Counted from the first letter of the stretch, positions 8,966-16,882 are shown. The stretch: 25,861 nucleotides of DNA from RPQJ01 sp044226195 (GCA_044226195.1 JBGAHO010000059.1:1-25861); one strand, 5' to 3'. Translations and numbers: made by a program. The notes: generated by a model from the letters alone, not told the origin.

Positions 8966-9807
8966 GACACCCGATTCGCGGCTGGCGGCTCCTGATCCGG
9001 ACGGCGTGGCTGGGCACGCTGCTCATCGGTGCGGCGCTGGCCCAGGCGCAGGACCTGCAGATCATCCAGCTCAAGCACCGCCTGGCCACCGACCTGCTGC
9101 CCGTCCTGCAGCCGCTGGTCGAGTCCGGCGGAAGTCTCACCGGCACCGACAACGTGCTGCTGCTGCGCACCAGCGCGCGCAATTACGAGCAGATCCGGCA
9201 GGCTGTGGCGGCGCTCGATCGTGCGCCTCGGCAGTTGCTCATCAGCGTCGGCCAGGGCAACGTCGGGTCGGACACGTCCGCCGGCGCACGCGGTTCCGCC
9301 ACGATCGGCAGTGGCGACGTGCAGGCGGGCGTGAATCGCCCGCCGGGCGGGAGCAGCGGCGTGCAGGTGCAGGGCGGCGCGCGGACGCTGCACACCGGCT
9401 CCGACTCGGTCAGCAGCGTGCGCACGCTCGAAGGCTCGGAGACCTACATCGCGGTCGGCCAGTCGCGGCCGGTCACGTCCACCACGGTCAGCTCTGGCTG
9501 GTATGGCACGACGGTTTCGCAGTCGACGGAGTATCGCGACGCGCGCAGCGGCTTCTACGCGACCGCGCAGGTCAACGGCGACGCGGTGACGCTGACGATC
9601 TCGCCGCAGCAGCAGTCGTTCCGCAGCCGCGGCAGCATCGACACGCAGTCGCTCAACACGACGGTCTCGGGCCGCCTCGGCGAGTGGATCCCGCTCGGCG
9701 CGGTGCGCAGCCAGCAGGCCGGTTCGACCACCGGCGTGCTCGTGTGGGGCACGCGCGCGTCGGACTCCGAGTACTCGGCCTGGGTGAAGGTCGAGGAGAT
9801 TCCCTGA
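8962..9807 (+). CDS. Exported secretin N-domain (NolW-like) protein without a pore domain
   Basis: A 281-residue secreted or periplasmic protein. The signal peptide ends near AQA-QD (residue ~29). The next ~70 residues match the short secretin N-domain found in type II/III secretion and pilus secretins: 'IIQLKHRLATDLLPVLQPLV', then 'NVLLLRTSARNYEQIRQAVAAL'. The rest is Gly/Ser/Thr-rich and looks beta-rich (about 110-281). No secretin beta-barrel domain follows. The gene starts inside the ltaE stop (ATGA overlap) with GGGGA upstream. It could act as an orphan adaptor or stability domain for a secretin encoded elsewhere. Function is unknown; the link with ltaE appears to be transcriptional only. 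Confidence 0.75.
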   Translation: MRHPIRGWRLLIRTAWLGTLLIGAALAQAQDLQIIQLKHRLATDLLPVLQPLVESGGSLTGTDNVLLLRTSARNYEQIRQAVAALDRAPRQLLISVGQGNVGSDTSAGARGSATIGSGDVQAGVNRPPGGSSGVQVQGGARTLHTGSDSVSSVRTLEGSETYIAVGQSRPVTSTTVSSGWYGTTVSQSTEYRDARSGFYATAQVNGDAVTLTISPQQQSFRSRGSIDTQSLNTTVSGRLGEWIPLGAVRSQQAGSTTGVLVWGTRASDSEYSAWVKVEEIP

Positions 9808-9813
9808 GCGGGG

Positions 9814-10287
9814 TCAGTTGGCCGGCGCAGGGGTCGGCGCGGGCTGCACGCTGAGGCCGGAGGTCGGTGCCACGGGCGTCGGCGCCGCGACGATCTCGAT
9901 GCTCTCGACGAAGTAATCGGTCTCGCCGAAGCAGCTCGTCGGCAGGCCGCGGTGCTCGCGGTAGTGCAGCCGCACCTGCTGGCCGACCGCCTTGTGCAGC
10001 TGCTCGATGACCGCGTCGTTGCGCACGCTGAAGTTCCAGATCTGCGGCGCGACGCCGCCCACGACGTACATCGCGAGCTCGCCCTCGTAAGTCTTGCACA
10101 CCCAGCCGCGCTTCGAGAACTTCTGCAGCACGCCCGCGCGCTCGCCTTCCGAGTAGCTCCACCACAGCATGAAGAGCGTGTACAGCACCAGCAGCGCGAG
10201 CGCCGCGACCAGCAGGCTCGTGAGGTAGAACAGGAAGCCGCGGCGCTTCGGCGCGGGAGCAGCGGTGCTGGCATTCGGGTCGGCCAT
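9814..10287 (-). CDS. Single-span membrane protein of unknown function
   Basis: A 157-residue protein with a short Ala/Pro-rich N-terminus, a positive KRR, one strong membrane segment (about residues 17-43), then a soluble ~90-residue domain with two cysteines (VCKTY and TSCFG). It closes with a Pro/Ala/Thr-rich tail. A single span with positive residues first suggests the domain lies in the periplasm, where the two cysteines could pair. ATG 10287 has GAGG upstream. It lies 14 bp after the ClsC-like gene on the same strand, so it is probably the third gene of that operon. I recognise no named family. Confidence 0.75.
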   Translation of the reverse strand: MADPNASTAAPAPKRRGFLFYLTSLLVAALALLVLYTLFMLWWSYSEGERAGVLQKFSKRGWVCKTYEGELAMYVVGGVAPQIWNFSVRNDAVIEQLHKAVGQQVRLHYREHRGLPTSCFGETDYFVESIEIVAAPTPVAPTSGLSVQPAPTPAPAN

Positions 10288-10301
10288 CGTTGCCTCGGTC
10301 T

Positions 10302-11876
10302 CTAGAGCTGCGATTCGATCGGGAGCAGCCGCAGCAGCGTGACGCCGAGCCGCTCGAGGACGCTGGCGTCCGGTTCGTTCTCGGTGCGGCGCGGCTGTCC
10401 CTGGACGCGATCGTACCAGACCAGCCCCGCGTGCTCCTCCAGCACGACGTGATAACTGAGCTCGGGCGAAATCGTGCGCATGAACTGTGCGCGCAGCTGG
10501 CCCGCCAGCTCCGGGCTGTCGACCAGCACGCCCATCTCGGTGTTGAGGTTCGCGGAGCGCGGATCGATGTTCATCGAGCCGATGAACGCCCAGCGGTGGT
10601 CGACCACCAGCGCCTTGGTGTGCAGGGTCGCGCCCGACGAGCCGAGCACGCTCAGTTCCCGGCGCGCGTCCGGGTCGGTCGTCGTGCGCTTCATCTCGTA
10701 CAGTTCGACTCCGCCGCGCAGCAGGTCGCGCCGATAGCGGGCGTACCCCATGTGCACGGCGGCCACGTCCGTCGCGGCGAGCGAGTTGGTGAGCACCGCG
10801 ACCCGCAGGCCGCGCTGCACGTTCGCGACGAGGCCGCGCGAGCCCTCGAGGCCCGGCACGAAATACGGCGAGATGATCAGGGCTTCCTGCGCGCCCTGCC
10901 CGATGATTTCGTCGAGCCCGCTCAGGACGCGCGACGCCTCGCGCCCCTGCTTGTCGGAGCCGATCTTGGTGGGCTCGTCGACCAGCAGGTGGATGTCCTG
11001 CACGCGCAGCGCCGGCGGCGCGCTCGCGATCACGGCCGCGCGCCGCTTCTCGTCGCGCAGCGCCGCGACGTACGGCGTGTCGCCGGTGGTTTCGCGAAAG
11101 TCGCGGGCGAGGCGGATCAGGTTCTCCAGCTCGCCGGGCTTGGGCTGGCGCGTGTCGAAGCGCGACACGGGCACGGCGTTTTCGCTGTTCCAGTACGCGT
11201 CGAATTCACGGCTCACGTCCTGCACGATCGGCCCGGTCACGGCGACGTCGAGGTCGGCGAAGTTCGAGTGCGGCGAGGCCCCGAAGTACTCGTCGCCGAT
11301 GTTGCGTCCGCCGAGGATCGCCATGCGGTTGTCGACGATCCACGCCTTGTTGTGCATGCGCCGGTTGAGGCGGCTGCCGCGCAGGATGAACTCGCCGGCC
11401 TTGGCGATGATCCCGTAGCGGTTGTAGAACGGATTGAAGATGCGCACCTCGATGAGCGGGTGCTCGTCGGCGATGCGGAAGATGTCGTGCTTGGCGCGCG
11501 CATCGGCATCGTCGACCAGCAGCCGCACGCGCACGCCGCGCTCGGCCGCGCGCATGAGCTCGGACGCCAGCAGGCGCCCCGTCAGGTCGTCCTTCCAGAT
11601 GTAGTACTGGATGTCGAGCGAGCGGCCGGCCGCCTCCGCCGTGGCCGCGCGATATGCAAACGCGAGCGCGTTGTCCTCCAGCAGGCGCACGCCGGACTGG
11701 TGCGGCTGTGGGCCGAGCTCGGCGATGACCGCGCGATCGATGCGGCTGGTCTCGGCCGGCGGCAGCGCGGTGGACTTTTCGACGCCATCGAGGCGCGGCG
11801 CACCCGCGCAGTGCGCGAGCAGCGGCAGCAGCGCCAGCAGTGCGAGGCGGCGGCGGACGGTGGCAAGCGGACGCAA
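10302..11876 (-). CDS. clsC: Phospholipase D family protein, ClsC-like cardiolipin synthase
   Basis: Probable phosphatidyltransferase making cardiolipin, by similarity to E. coli ClsC (YmdC), which uses phosphatidylethanolamine as phosphatidyl donor. At 524 residues it has two HKD catalytic motifs: HNKAWIVD (His175, Lys177, Asp182, followed by GGRNIGDEYFG) and HTKALVVD (His419, Lys421, Asp426, followed by GSMNIDPRS). A hydrophobic N-terminus ends LLAHC, an imperfect lipobox, so membrane attachment is likely. The reading frame offers only TTG 11876 as start, ten bases after the stop of the upstream hydrolase gene, with a weak ribosome site, which suggests coupling. A general phospholipase D role cannot be excluded. 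Confidence 0.88.
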   Translation of the reverse strand: MRPLATVRRRLALLALLPLLAHCAGAPRLDGVEKSTALPPAETSRIDRAVIAELGPQPHQSGVRLLEDNALAFAYRAATAEAAGRSLDIQYYIWKDDLTGRLLASELMRAAERGVRVRLLVDDADARAKHDIFRIADEHPLIEVRIFNPFYNRYGIIAKAGEFILRGSRLNRRMHNKAWIVDNRMAILGGRNIGDEYFGASPHSNFADLDVAVTGPIVQDVSREFDAYWNSENAVPVSRFDTRQPKPGELENLIRLARDFRETTGDTPYVAALRDEKRRAAVIASAPPALRVQDIHLLVDEPTKIGSDKQGREASRVLSGLDEIIGQGAQEALIISPYFVPGLEGSRGLVANVQRGLRVAVLTNSLAATDVAAVHMGYARYRRDLLRGGVELYEMKRTTTDPDARRELSVLGSSGATLHTKALVVDHRWAFIGSMNIDPRSANLNTEMGVLVDSPELAGQLRAQFMRTISPELSYHVVLEEHAGLVWYDRVQGQPRRTENEPDASVLERLGVTLLRLLPIESQL

Positions 11877-11886
11877 GCGGGACGAC

Positions 11887-13353
11887 TCAGGGAGCGGCGG
11901 CGGCCGGCGCGACGAAGTCGTCGATGCGCTCGAGCAGGTACGAATGGAACGGGTTGCTGCGCTGGCGCGTCAGCATCCAGCCGGGGATCTGCAGCACGCC
12001 GTTCTCGCCGTGTGCCTCGATGCGCCCGAGCTGGATGTGGCCGAGGTCCTCGCGCGACTCGTAGCCGTAGAGCGGGTCGTCCGGCGGGAACGGCAGCGCG
12101 ACGTGCGAGAGCGAGAACACGCCGTCCGGCCACGAAAGATCGAGCAGCCGCGCGGTCTGCCGGCCCGACTGCGGGTCGGCGTGCAGTTCCTTCACCTGTT
12201 CGGTGCGCGGGTTGACGTTGGTCACCACGGTCAGGGTGTAGGGCCTCTTGGGCGTGTCGAGCAGGCGCTGGGTGAGCGGGCCCGGGTCGGCGACCAGCAG
12301 CGGCTGCACGCGCGACTCGCGATTGACGTCGAACAGCACCAGCTCGTTGTGGCCGAGCGCGAGGCGGCCGAGCAGCACGTCGACGACGGCCGGCGCCTGC
12401 ACCGTGGAATCGACGGTCGAGAGGAACACCAGCGTCGGCGGGAAGCCCTGGATCGGGCCCTTCTCCGCCATCGTCGCGAGCCGGTCGTCGAGGCGGCTCG
12501 TGAGTCGCTGCGTCTCGCCGGCCGCGTGGAAGCTGAACGACTGGTACTTGTAGGGGTCGACCTCGGGAGAGATCACCTGCCACGCGGCCCGGCCGAAGCC
12601 CGGAAGCTCGGACACGCCGGTGCGAATGCGACCGATCACCGCGAGGCGCGAGACCGCGATCGCCGGCGAGAGCAGGATCAGTCCCGCCGGCCGCGGCAGC
12701 GCCTCGCCTTCGAGCACGGCGAGGCTGTAGTCGACCGCGAGCGCCCCGCCGTTCGAGTAGCCGACCATGTAGATCGGCTTGTCGGGCCCGAGCTGCCTGC
12801 GCAGGTCGCGCATGGCGACGCGCACCGCGGCCTGCATGTCCTCGAACTCGAAGGTGAGCAGGCCCGACGGCGCCGTGCCATGGCCGGGCAGGCGCAGGCC
12901 GACGACGCGGAAGCCCTCGGCCGCGAGGTGCTCGCCGATGGAGCGCATGCTGTAGGGGGAATCCGTCAGGCCGTGCAGCAGTAGCACCGCCGCCACAGGC
13001 CGATCTGGACCGAGTACGAACGTGCGGTTCCAGTTGACCGGCCAGACGCCCGGATCGCTGCGGCTGCCGATGGCGTAGCGGTTGAACGGCGCGAAATTTC
13101 CCGGCACGACCTTGGCATACACGTGCTCGCGCAGTTCCTGGAACAGGCGGTCCTCGAGCGCCTGGTAGGCCGCGATCGAGTTCACCTCGCCCTCGCGCTC
13201 GACGGTGAACTCCTGCTTCAGGAGGGTGCGGTGCCACACCTGCGGCTCGGGCCCGGCCAGGGCGAAGTAGAGCCAGCCGGCTGCCCCGATCAGGAACAGG
13301 CCGAGCAGCGAGGAGACGGCGAGGCCGCGCAGGACGCGAAGTAACCCGAACAT
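11887..13353 (-). CDS. Membrane-anchored alpha/beta hydrolase
   Basis: A 488-residue serine-hydrolase-fold protein with an N-terminal membrane anchor (about residues 8-28). The oxyanion region LLLHGLTDSPYSM is at about 124-136, followed by PGHGTAPSG. The nucleophile elbow is GYSNGG, with Ser201. An acid in the STVDSTVQAP segment and a His in SLSHVALP are the likely rest of the triad. The esterase or lipase substrate is unknown; pairing with a ClsC-like gene 10 bp downstream suggests envelope lipids, as inference. Start 13353 begins right at the anchor; ATG 13365 adds four residues. Neither has a good ribosome site. It is divergent from the CBS-domain gene. Confidence 0.82.
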   Translation of the reverse strand: MFGLLRVLRGLAVSSLLGLFLIGAAGWLYFALAGPEPQVWHRTLLKQEFTVEREGEVNSIAAYQALEDRLFQELREHVYAKVVPGNFAPFNRYAIGSRSDPGVWPVNWNRTFVLGPDRPVAAVLLLHGLTDSPYSMRSIGEHLAAEGFRVVGLRLPGHGTAPSGLLTFEFEDMQAAVRVAMRDLRRQLGPDKPIYMVGYSNGGALAVDYSLAVLEGEALPRPAGLILLSPAIAVSRLAVIGRIRTGVSELPGFGRAAWQVISPEVDPYKYQSFSFHAAGETQRLTSRLDDRLATMAEKGPIQGFPPTLVFLSTVDSTVQAPAVVDVLLGRLALGHNELVLFDVNRESRVQPLLVADPGPLTQRLLDTPKRPYTLTVVTNVNPRTEQVKELHADPQSGRQTARLLDLSWPDGVFSLSHVALPFPPDDPLYGYESREDLGHIQLGRIEAHGENGVLQIPGWMLTRQRSNPFHSYLLERIDDFVAPAAAAP

Positions 13354-13460
13354 GGCGCCGATCATAGTGGAAACCGAAGTTTTCCCGCCAAATCCCGAAT
13401 GGTCCGCGCGTGGCGGGCTTGGCAGCATCGCGGCAGCGCCCCGAAAAGGTTTGCGCCGTC

Positions 13461-13901
13461 ATGTCTCGTCATCGTCCTCCGCAGATCCTGGCTTACATGA
13501 CGCCGTTTCCGTTTTCGATCGACATCGATGCGCCGCTCGGGGAAGCGCGCCGGTTCCTGCGCGAGCGCCAAATCCACCACCTTCCCGTGACTCGCGAAGG
13601 CGTGCTCGCCGGCATCCTCACCGACCGCGACATCAAGCTCGCCCTCGGCCCGGACCTCGATTCGCCGCCCGAGCGCGAACTGTACGTGCGCGACGTGTTC
13701 CAGCCGGACTCGTACGTCGTCGAGGCGGGCGAACTGCTCGAGCACGTCGCGGGGACGATGGCCGAGCGTCACATCGGCTCGGCGCTCGTGACGCGCGGCG
13801 GCAAGCTCGTCGGCATCTTCACGACGACCGACGCCTGCCGCGCCCTCGCCCGCGTGCTGCACGAGCAACATCCGGACCCTGGCCCCGACCAGCTGGCCTG
13901 A
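13461..13901 (+). CDS. CBS-domain pair protein
   Basis: A 146-residue cytoplasmic protein made almost entirely of two CBS domains (about residues 8-60 and 72-132). The first shows 'FLRERQIHHLPVTREGVLAGILTDRDIKLA', split here by residue position 33-62. The second shows MAERHIGSALVTRGGKLVGIFTTTDACRAL in the corresponding place. Stand-alone CBS pairs bind adenine nucleotides (AMP, ATP, SAM) or magnesium and act as energy or ion sensors; the ligand here is unknown. The stop lies 11 bp before the PolX-like gene, so the two are probably one transcript. Confidence 0.88.
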   Translation: MSRHRPPQILAYMTPFPFSIDIDAPLGEARRFLRERQIHHLPVTREGVLAGILTDRDIKLALGPDLDSPPERELYVRDVFQPDSYVVEAGELLEHVAGTMAERHIGSALVTRGGKLVGIFTTTDACRALARVLHEQHPDPGPDQLA

Positions 13902-13912
13902 CGCCCATCGCC

Positions 13913-14770
13913 ATGCCCAACGAGGACCGCACGCGCTACACCGATCGCCTGCGCGAGGCTGCGGACATCCTCGAAGCGCAGGGCGCGAATCCGTTCAGGA
14001 TCGCGGCGTATCGCAAGGCGGCGGACACGGTGCGCGATCTTCCAGAGGACGTGGCCACGATCGTCGGGCGCGACGGCGTGGCGGGCCTCGAGCAGCTGCC
14101 GCACATCGGCAAGGGCATCGCGTCGGCGCTGGCGGAGATGGCGCAGACGGGTCGCTGGATGCAGCTCGAGCGACTGCGCGGCAGCGCGGACCCGGTGGCG
14201 CTCTTCACGGCGGTGCCGGGGCTCGGGCACCGGCTGGCGGAGCGCATCCACGAGGAACTGCACATCGACACGCTCGAGGCGCTCGAACTGGCGGCGCATG
14301 ACGGTCGGCTGGAGCACGTGCCGGGCGTGGGGCCGCGACGCGCGGCGACGATCCGCGCGAACCTGCACGAGATGCTCGCGCGCGGGCGCGCCCACCATCG
14401 CGCTCCGCAGATCGAGGGGCAGCGCACGCCATCGGTCGCGACGATCCTGGCGGTGGATCGCGAGTACCGCGACAAGTCGTCGCACGGGCAGCTGCCGACG
14501 ATCGCGCCGAAGCGCTTCAATCCGTCGAACGAAGCGTGGCTGCCGGTGTTCCACTCGGCGCGCGACGGCTGGAACTTCACGGCGCTGTTCTCGAACACCG
14601 CACAGGCGCACCAGCTCGGGCGCACGCGCGACTGGGTCGTCATCTATTACTACGATGACGAGCACGCCGAGGGGCAGTGCACCGTCGTCAGCGAGACGCA
14701 TGGGCCGCTCGCCGGCCGGCGCGTCGTTCGCGGCCGCGAGGCCGAGTGTCGCGCGCATTACGTGCGCTGA
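13913..14770 (+). CDS. Helix-hairpin-helix protein resembling the PolX N-terminus, without polymerase domain
   Basis: A 285-residue protein. Residues ~5-160 follow the layout of the DNA-binding front of PolX family X polymerases. First comes an HHH_8-type '8-kDa' domain (ILEAQGANPFRIAAYRKAA). Then come helix-hairpin-helix motifs LPHIGKGIASAL, VPGLGHRLAERI and VPGVGPRRAATI. The nucleotidyltransferase and PHP exonuclease domains that should follow are absent. Instead there is a ~110-residue tail with 'PKRFNPSNEAWLPVFHSARD', 'FTALFSNTAQAHQLGRTRDW', 'VVIYYYDDEH' and 'RRVVRGREAEC'. It probably binds DNA ends, gaps or structured DNA. The natural end is clean, so this looks like a distinct family rather than a truncated polX. 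Confidence 0.8.
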   Translation: MPNEDRTRYTDRLREAADILEAQGANPFRIAAYRKAADTVRDLPEDVATIVGRDGVAGLEQLPHIGKGIASALAEMAQTGRWMQLERLRGSADPVALFTAVPGLGHRLAERIHEELHIDTLEALELAAHDGRLEHVPGVGPRRAATIRANLHEMLARGRAHHRAPQIEGQRTPSVATILAVDREYRDKSSHGQLPTIAPKRFNPSNEAWLPVFHSARDGWNFTALFSNTAQAHQLGRTRDWVVIYYYDDEHAEGQCTVVSETHGPLAGRRVVRGREAECRAHYVR

Positions 14771-14801
14771 TTCGTTCGTCGGCGCAGTAGCGGGCCGCGC
14801 C

Positions 14802-14905
14802 CCGGCTTCCGGGCGTGCTCGCGGGGACGCCGTAAACCCGTCCATGGGGGCTCCGGGCGCCGCGTCCATGCGGCGCACGGCCCCGCGAACACGCCCGGAA
14901 CCCGG
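14802..14905 (-). repeat. Structured element, copy A
   Basis: Read on the minus strand, 25-base arms at 14881-14905 and 14802-14826 pair at 24 positions (one G.U, one G-G mismatch). Inside is a 7-bp hairpin, GCGCCGC / GCGGCGC, with loop ATGGAC (14857-14876). Next comes a conserved motif (14824-14853) that begins GAGCCCCCATGGACG and ends TTTACGGCGTCCC, whose GGACG/CGTCC ends form a second hairpin with a 9-base loop. The outer stem plus two inner hairpins could form a three-way junction. It shares the motif and layout with copy B but has unrelated outer arms. Confidence 0.65.
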
Positions 14906-14950
14906 AACGCGCCCGCGCGCGCGGACGCGCTAGCGAACGCCGCATCGCGG

Positions 14951-15063
14951 CTGTTGGCTGTCCGGTGTCCTGGGCCGGGCCGTCACGCGCCATGGCCGGC
15001 GCGGGCGGAGCCTCCAGGGACGTACTTGCGGCGTCCCGGCGCAGGACACCGGACAGCCAGCAG
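14951..15063 (+). repeat. Structured element, copy B
   Basis: Read on the plus strand, arms at 14951-14972 and 15042-15063 pair over 22 positions with a single G.U. Inside is a 6-bp hairpin, CGCGCC / GGCGCG, with loop ATGGCC (14986-15003). The motif at 15008-15037 begins GAGCCTCCAGGGACG and ends CTTGCGGCGTCCC, forming a GGGACG/CGTCCC hairpin with a 9-base loop. The 30-base motif matches copy A at 24 positions. The second arm ends 20 bp before the stop of the convergent NlpC/P60 gene. Confidence 0.65.
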
Positions 15064-15083
15064 ACGCGAGGCCGCGAAGCAGC

Positions 15084-15641
15084 TTACGGCGCCGAGGAAT
15101 GCGGCACGTCGCCGCCGGACGGGAACCGCCCGAAGCCCGCGAGGCGCGGACGGTAGTAGTCGTCGTCGAGCGACGCCTCGCTGACACGCCGGCCCGACTG
15201 CGGTGCGTGCACGAAGCGCCCCGCGCCCGCGTAGATGCCGACGTGCGAGACCTCCGCCCGCGGACCCGCGAGACGGAAGAACACGAGGTCGCCCGGCTGC
15301 AGGCTGCGCTCCGGCACCGGCGTCGCCGCCGCGAACTGCTGCGCCGCCGTGCGCGGCACGAAGATGCCCTGCTGCGCGAACACGTAGGAGACCAGCCCGC
15401 TGCAATCGAATCCCTGCGCGGGCGACGAGCCGCCGTAGCGATACGGCACGCCGACCTGCGCGCGCGCCGCCTCGACGATGCGCGAGGTCGCGGGCGGCAC
15501 CACCGTGCCTCCCGGTGAGGGCCGCGTCTCCGGCTGGAATGGCGCGCAGGCCGACAAGAGCAGCCCCAGGCAGGCGAGTGCAACGAGACGCACTCGCGGG
15601 GTGCGCGGGTTGACGCGTGCGATGCGGGTGACAATCGTCAC
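15084..15641 (-). CDS. NlpC/P60-family cell-wall hydrolase, lipoprotein
   Basis: Probable D,L-endopeptidase cutting peptidoglycan stem peptides, anchored in the outer membrane. Up to 185 residues. The signal sequence ends in lipobox LLLSAC (Cys32 with this start). The papain-like NlpC/P60 domain (about 54-170) has catalytic Cys80 in FDCSGLV, His133 in VSHVGIYAG and polar third residue His145 in RFVHAP. This is the Spr/MepS/NlpC size class. GTG 15641 gives a rather long n-region; GTG 15593 gives a compact 15-residue signal and is a good alternative. Neither has a clear ribosome site. It is divergent from the efflux operon. Confidence 0.9.
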   Translation of the reverse strand: MTIVTRIARVNPRTPRVRLVALACLGLLLSACAPFQPETRPSPGGTVVPPATSRIVEAARAQVGVPYRYGGSSPAQGFDCSGLVSYVFAQQGIFVPRTAAQQFAAATPVPERSLQPGDLVFFRLAGPRAEVSHVGIYAGAGRFVHAPQSGRRVSEASLDDDYYRPRLAGFGRFPSGGDVPHSSAP

Positions 15642-15740
15642 GGCGGCGAGTCTAAGCCACGGCGGCGCCGATTTGCGTGCCAGCCGTCCCGATGCTGCAA
15701 TGTCGGCACCGGCCGTCAGGACCGACAAGGACCCCCTCAC

Positions 15741-16874
15741 ATGCGAATCCGTGGCAAGTGGCTGGCCGGGCTGGGCATCGTCGTCGTGGCCGCCGTCGCC
15801 GTGGCCGTGCTTTCCGGCCGATCCAAGCCCATCACCGTCGAGACCGTCGCCGCCGACCGCGGGCCGGTGGCCGAGACCGTCACCAACACCCGCGCCGGCA
15901 CCATCAAGGCCTGCGAGCGGGCGCGCATGGCGCCGCCGTCGGCCGGCCAGATCGCCCGCCTGCCCGTGAAAAAGGGCGACCACGTCAAGAAGGGCCAGCT
16001 GCTGCTCGAGCTGTGGAACCAGGACACGCAGGCCAACCACGATCTCGCCGTGCGCGACGCCGCGTCCGCGCGGGCCAAGCGCGACCAGGCCTGCGTCGAG
16101 GCGAGCACCGCCCGGCGTGAGTCCGACCGCCTCGCGCGACTGGTGCAGGACAAGCTGGTGTCGGTCGAACTCGCCGAGAAGGGCGCGGGCCAGGCCGACA
16201 GCGCCGCCGCCGCGTGCCGCGCCGCGAACGAGCAGGTGCGCGTGTCCGAGGCGCGCATCGACGCCGCCAATGCCGAGCTCGAGCGCACCCGCCTGCGCGC
16301 GCCGTTCGACGGCATCGTCGCCGAGATCAACGGCGAGATCGGCGAGTTCATCACGCCCTCGCCCGTCGGCATCCCGACGCCGCCCGCCGTCGACCTCGTC
16401 GATGCGAGCTGCATCTACGTCACCGCGCCGATCGACGAGGTGGACGCGCCGCGCGTGCGCGAGGGCATGCAGGCCCGCGTGACGCTCGACGCCTTCAAGG
16501 ACCGTCACTTTCCCGCGCACGTGCGCCGCGTCGCGCCCTACGTGCTCGACACCGAGAAGCAGGCGCGCACCGTCGAGGTCGAGGCCGAGCTGGAGGGCCA
16601 CAACGACGCCAACCTGCTGCCCGGCTACAGCGCCGACGTCGAGATCATCCTCGCCGAGAAGCCCGACGTGCTGCGCATCCCGACGCGCGCGCTGATCGAC
16701 GGCAAGCAGGTGTACGTGCTGAAGGACGGCGTGGTCCACAAGGTCGACGTGACCAAGGGCCTCGGCAACTGGGAGTACACCGAGATCACCAAGGGCATCG
16801 AGCCCGGCGCGCAGATCGTCGTGTCGATCGACCGCGAGGGCCTCGCCGACGGCGTGAAGGCCGTCAACCGCTGA
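15741..16874 (+). CDS. MacA-like periplasmic adaptor (HlyD/RND membrane-fusion family)
   Basis: A 377-residue protein linking an inner-membrane ABC transporter to an outer-membrane channel. An N-terminal membrane anchor (about residues 9-27) is followed by a biotinyl-lipoyl-like half (GQIARLPVKKGDHVKKGQLL, about 68-88). Next is an alpha-helical hairpin (about 95-185, Ala/Arg/Glu-rich coiled coil), the second lipoyl half (RLRAPFDGIVAEINGEIGEF), a beta-barrel domain, and a membrane-proximal end. It is the first gene of an adaptor-ATPase-permease-permease operon. No TolC-like gene is present, so the channel must be shared from elsewhere. The cargo is unknown: drugs, lipids, heme or peptides are possible in this family. 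Confidence 0.9.
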   Translation: MRIRGKWLAGLGIVVVAAVAVAVLSGRSKPITVETVAADRGPVAETVTNTRAGTIKACERARMAPPSAGQIARLPVKKGDHVKKGQLLLELWNQDTQANHDLAVRDAASARAKRDQACVEASTARRESDRLARLVQDKLVSVELAEKGAGQADSAAAACRAANEQVRVSEARIDAANAELERTRLRAPFDGIVAEINGEIGEFITPSPVGIPTPPAVDLVDASCIYVTAPIDEVDAPRVREGMQARVTLDAFKDRHFPAHVRRVAPYVLDTEKQARTVEVEAELEGHNDANLLPGYSADVEIILAEKPDVLRIPTRALIDGKQVYVLKDGVVHKVDVTKGLGNWEYTEITKGIEPGAQIVVSIDREGLADGVKAVNR

Positions 16875-16882
16875 GCGCCGGC

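Larger units (their letters stand above)
14771..15083. other. Gene-free interval between convergent genes, filled by two structured elements
   Basis: No plausible gene lies in these 313 bases between the PolX-like stop and the NlpC/P60 stop. Almost all of it is taken up by two large imperfect palindromes (14802-14905 and 14951-15063) that contain the same ~30-base motif in opposite orientation. The 45-base spacer between them is very GC-rich and shows nothing recognisable. No U-tract follows either palindrome. Confidence 0.8.

Noticed and set aside
10290..12215. A 641-codon plus-strand frame opposite the ClsC-like gene
   Set aside because: Antisense to a gene with two intact HKD motifs; composition is Arg/Ala/Val-rich and no motif is visible. 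The same applies to the long frames at 17065-19044 (minus) and 21075-23309 (plus).
14771..15083. Reading the palindromes as ordinary rho-independent terminators
   Set aside because: No U-tract follows either stem on either strand, and the arms are far longer and more complex than a terminator hairpin.
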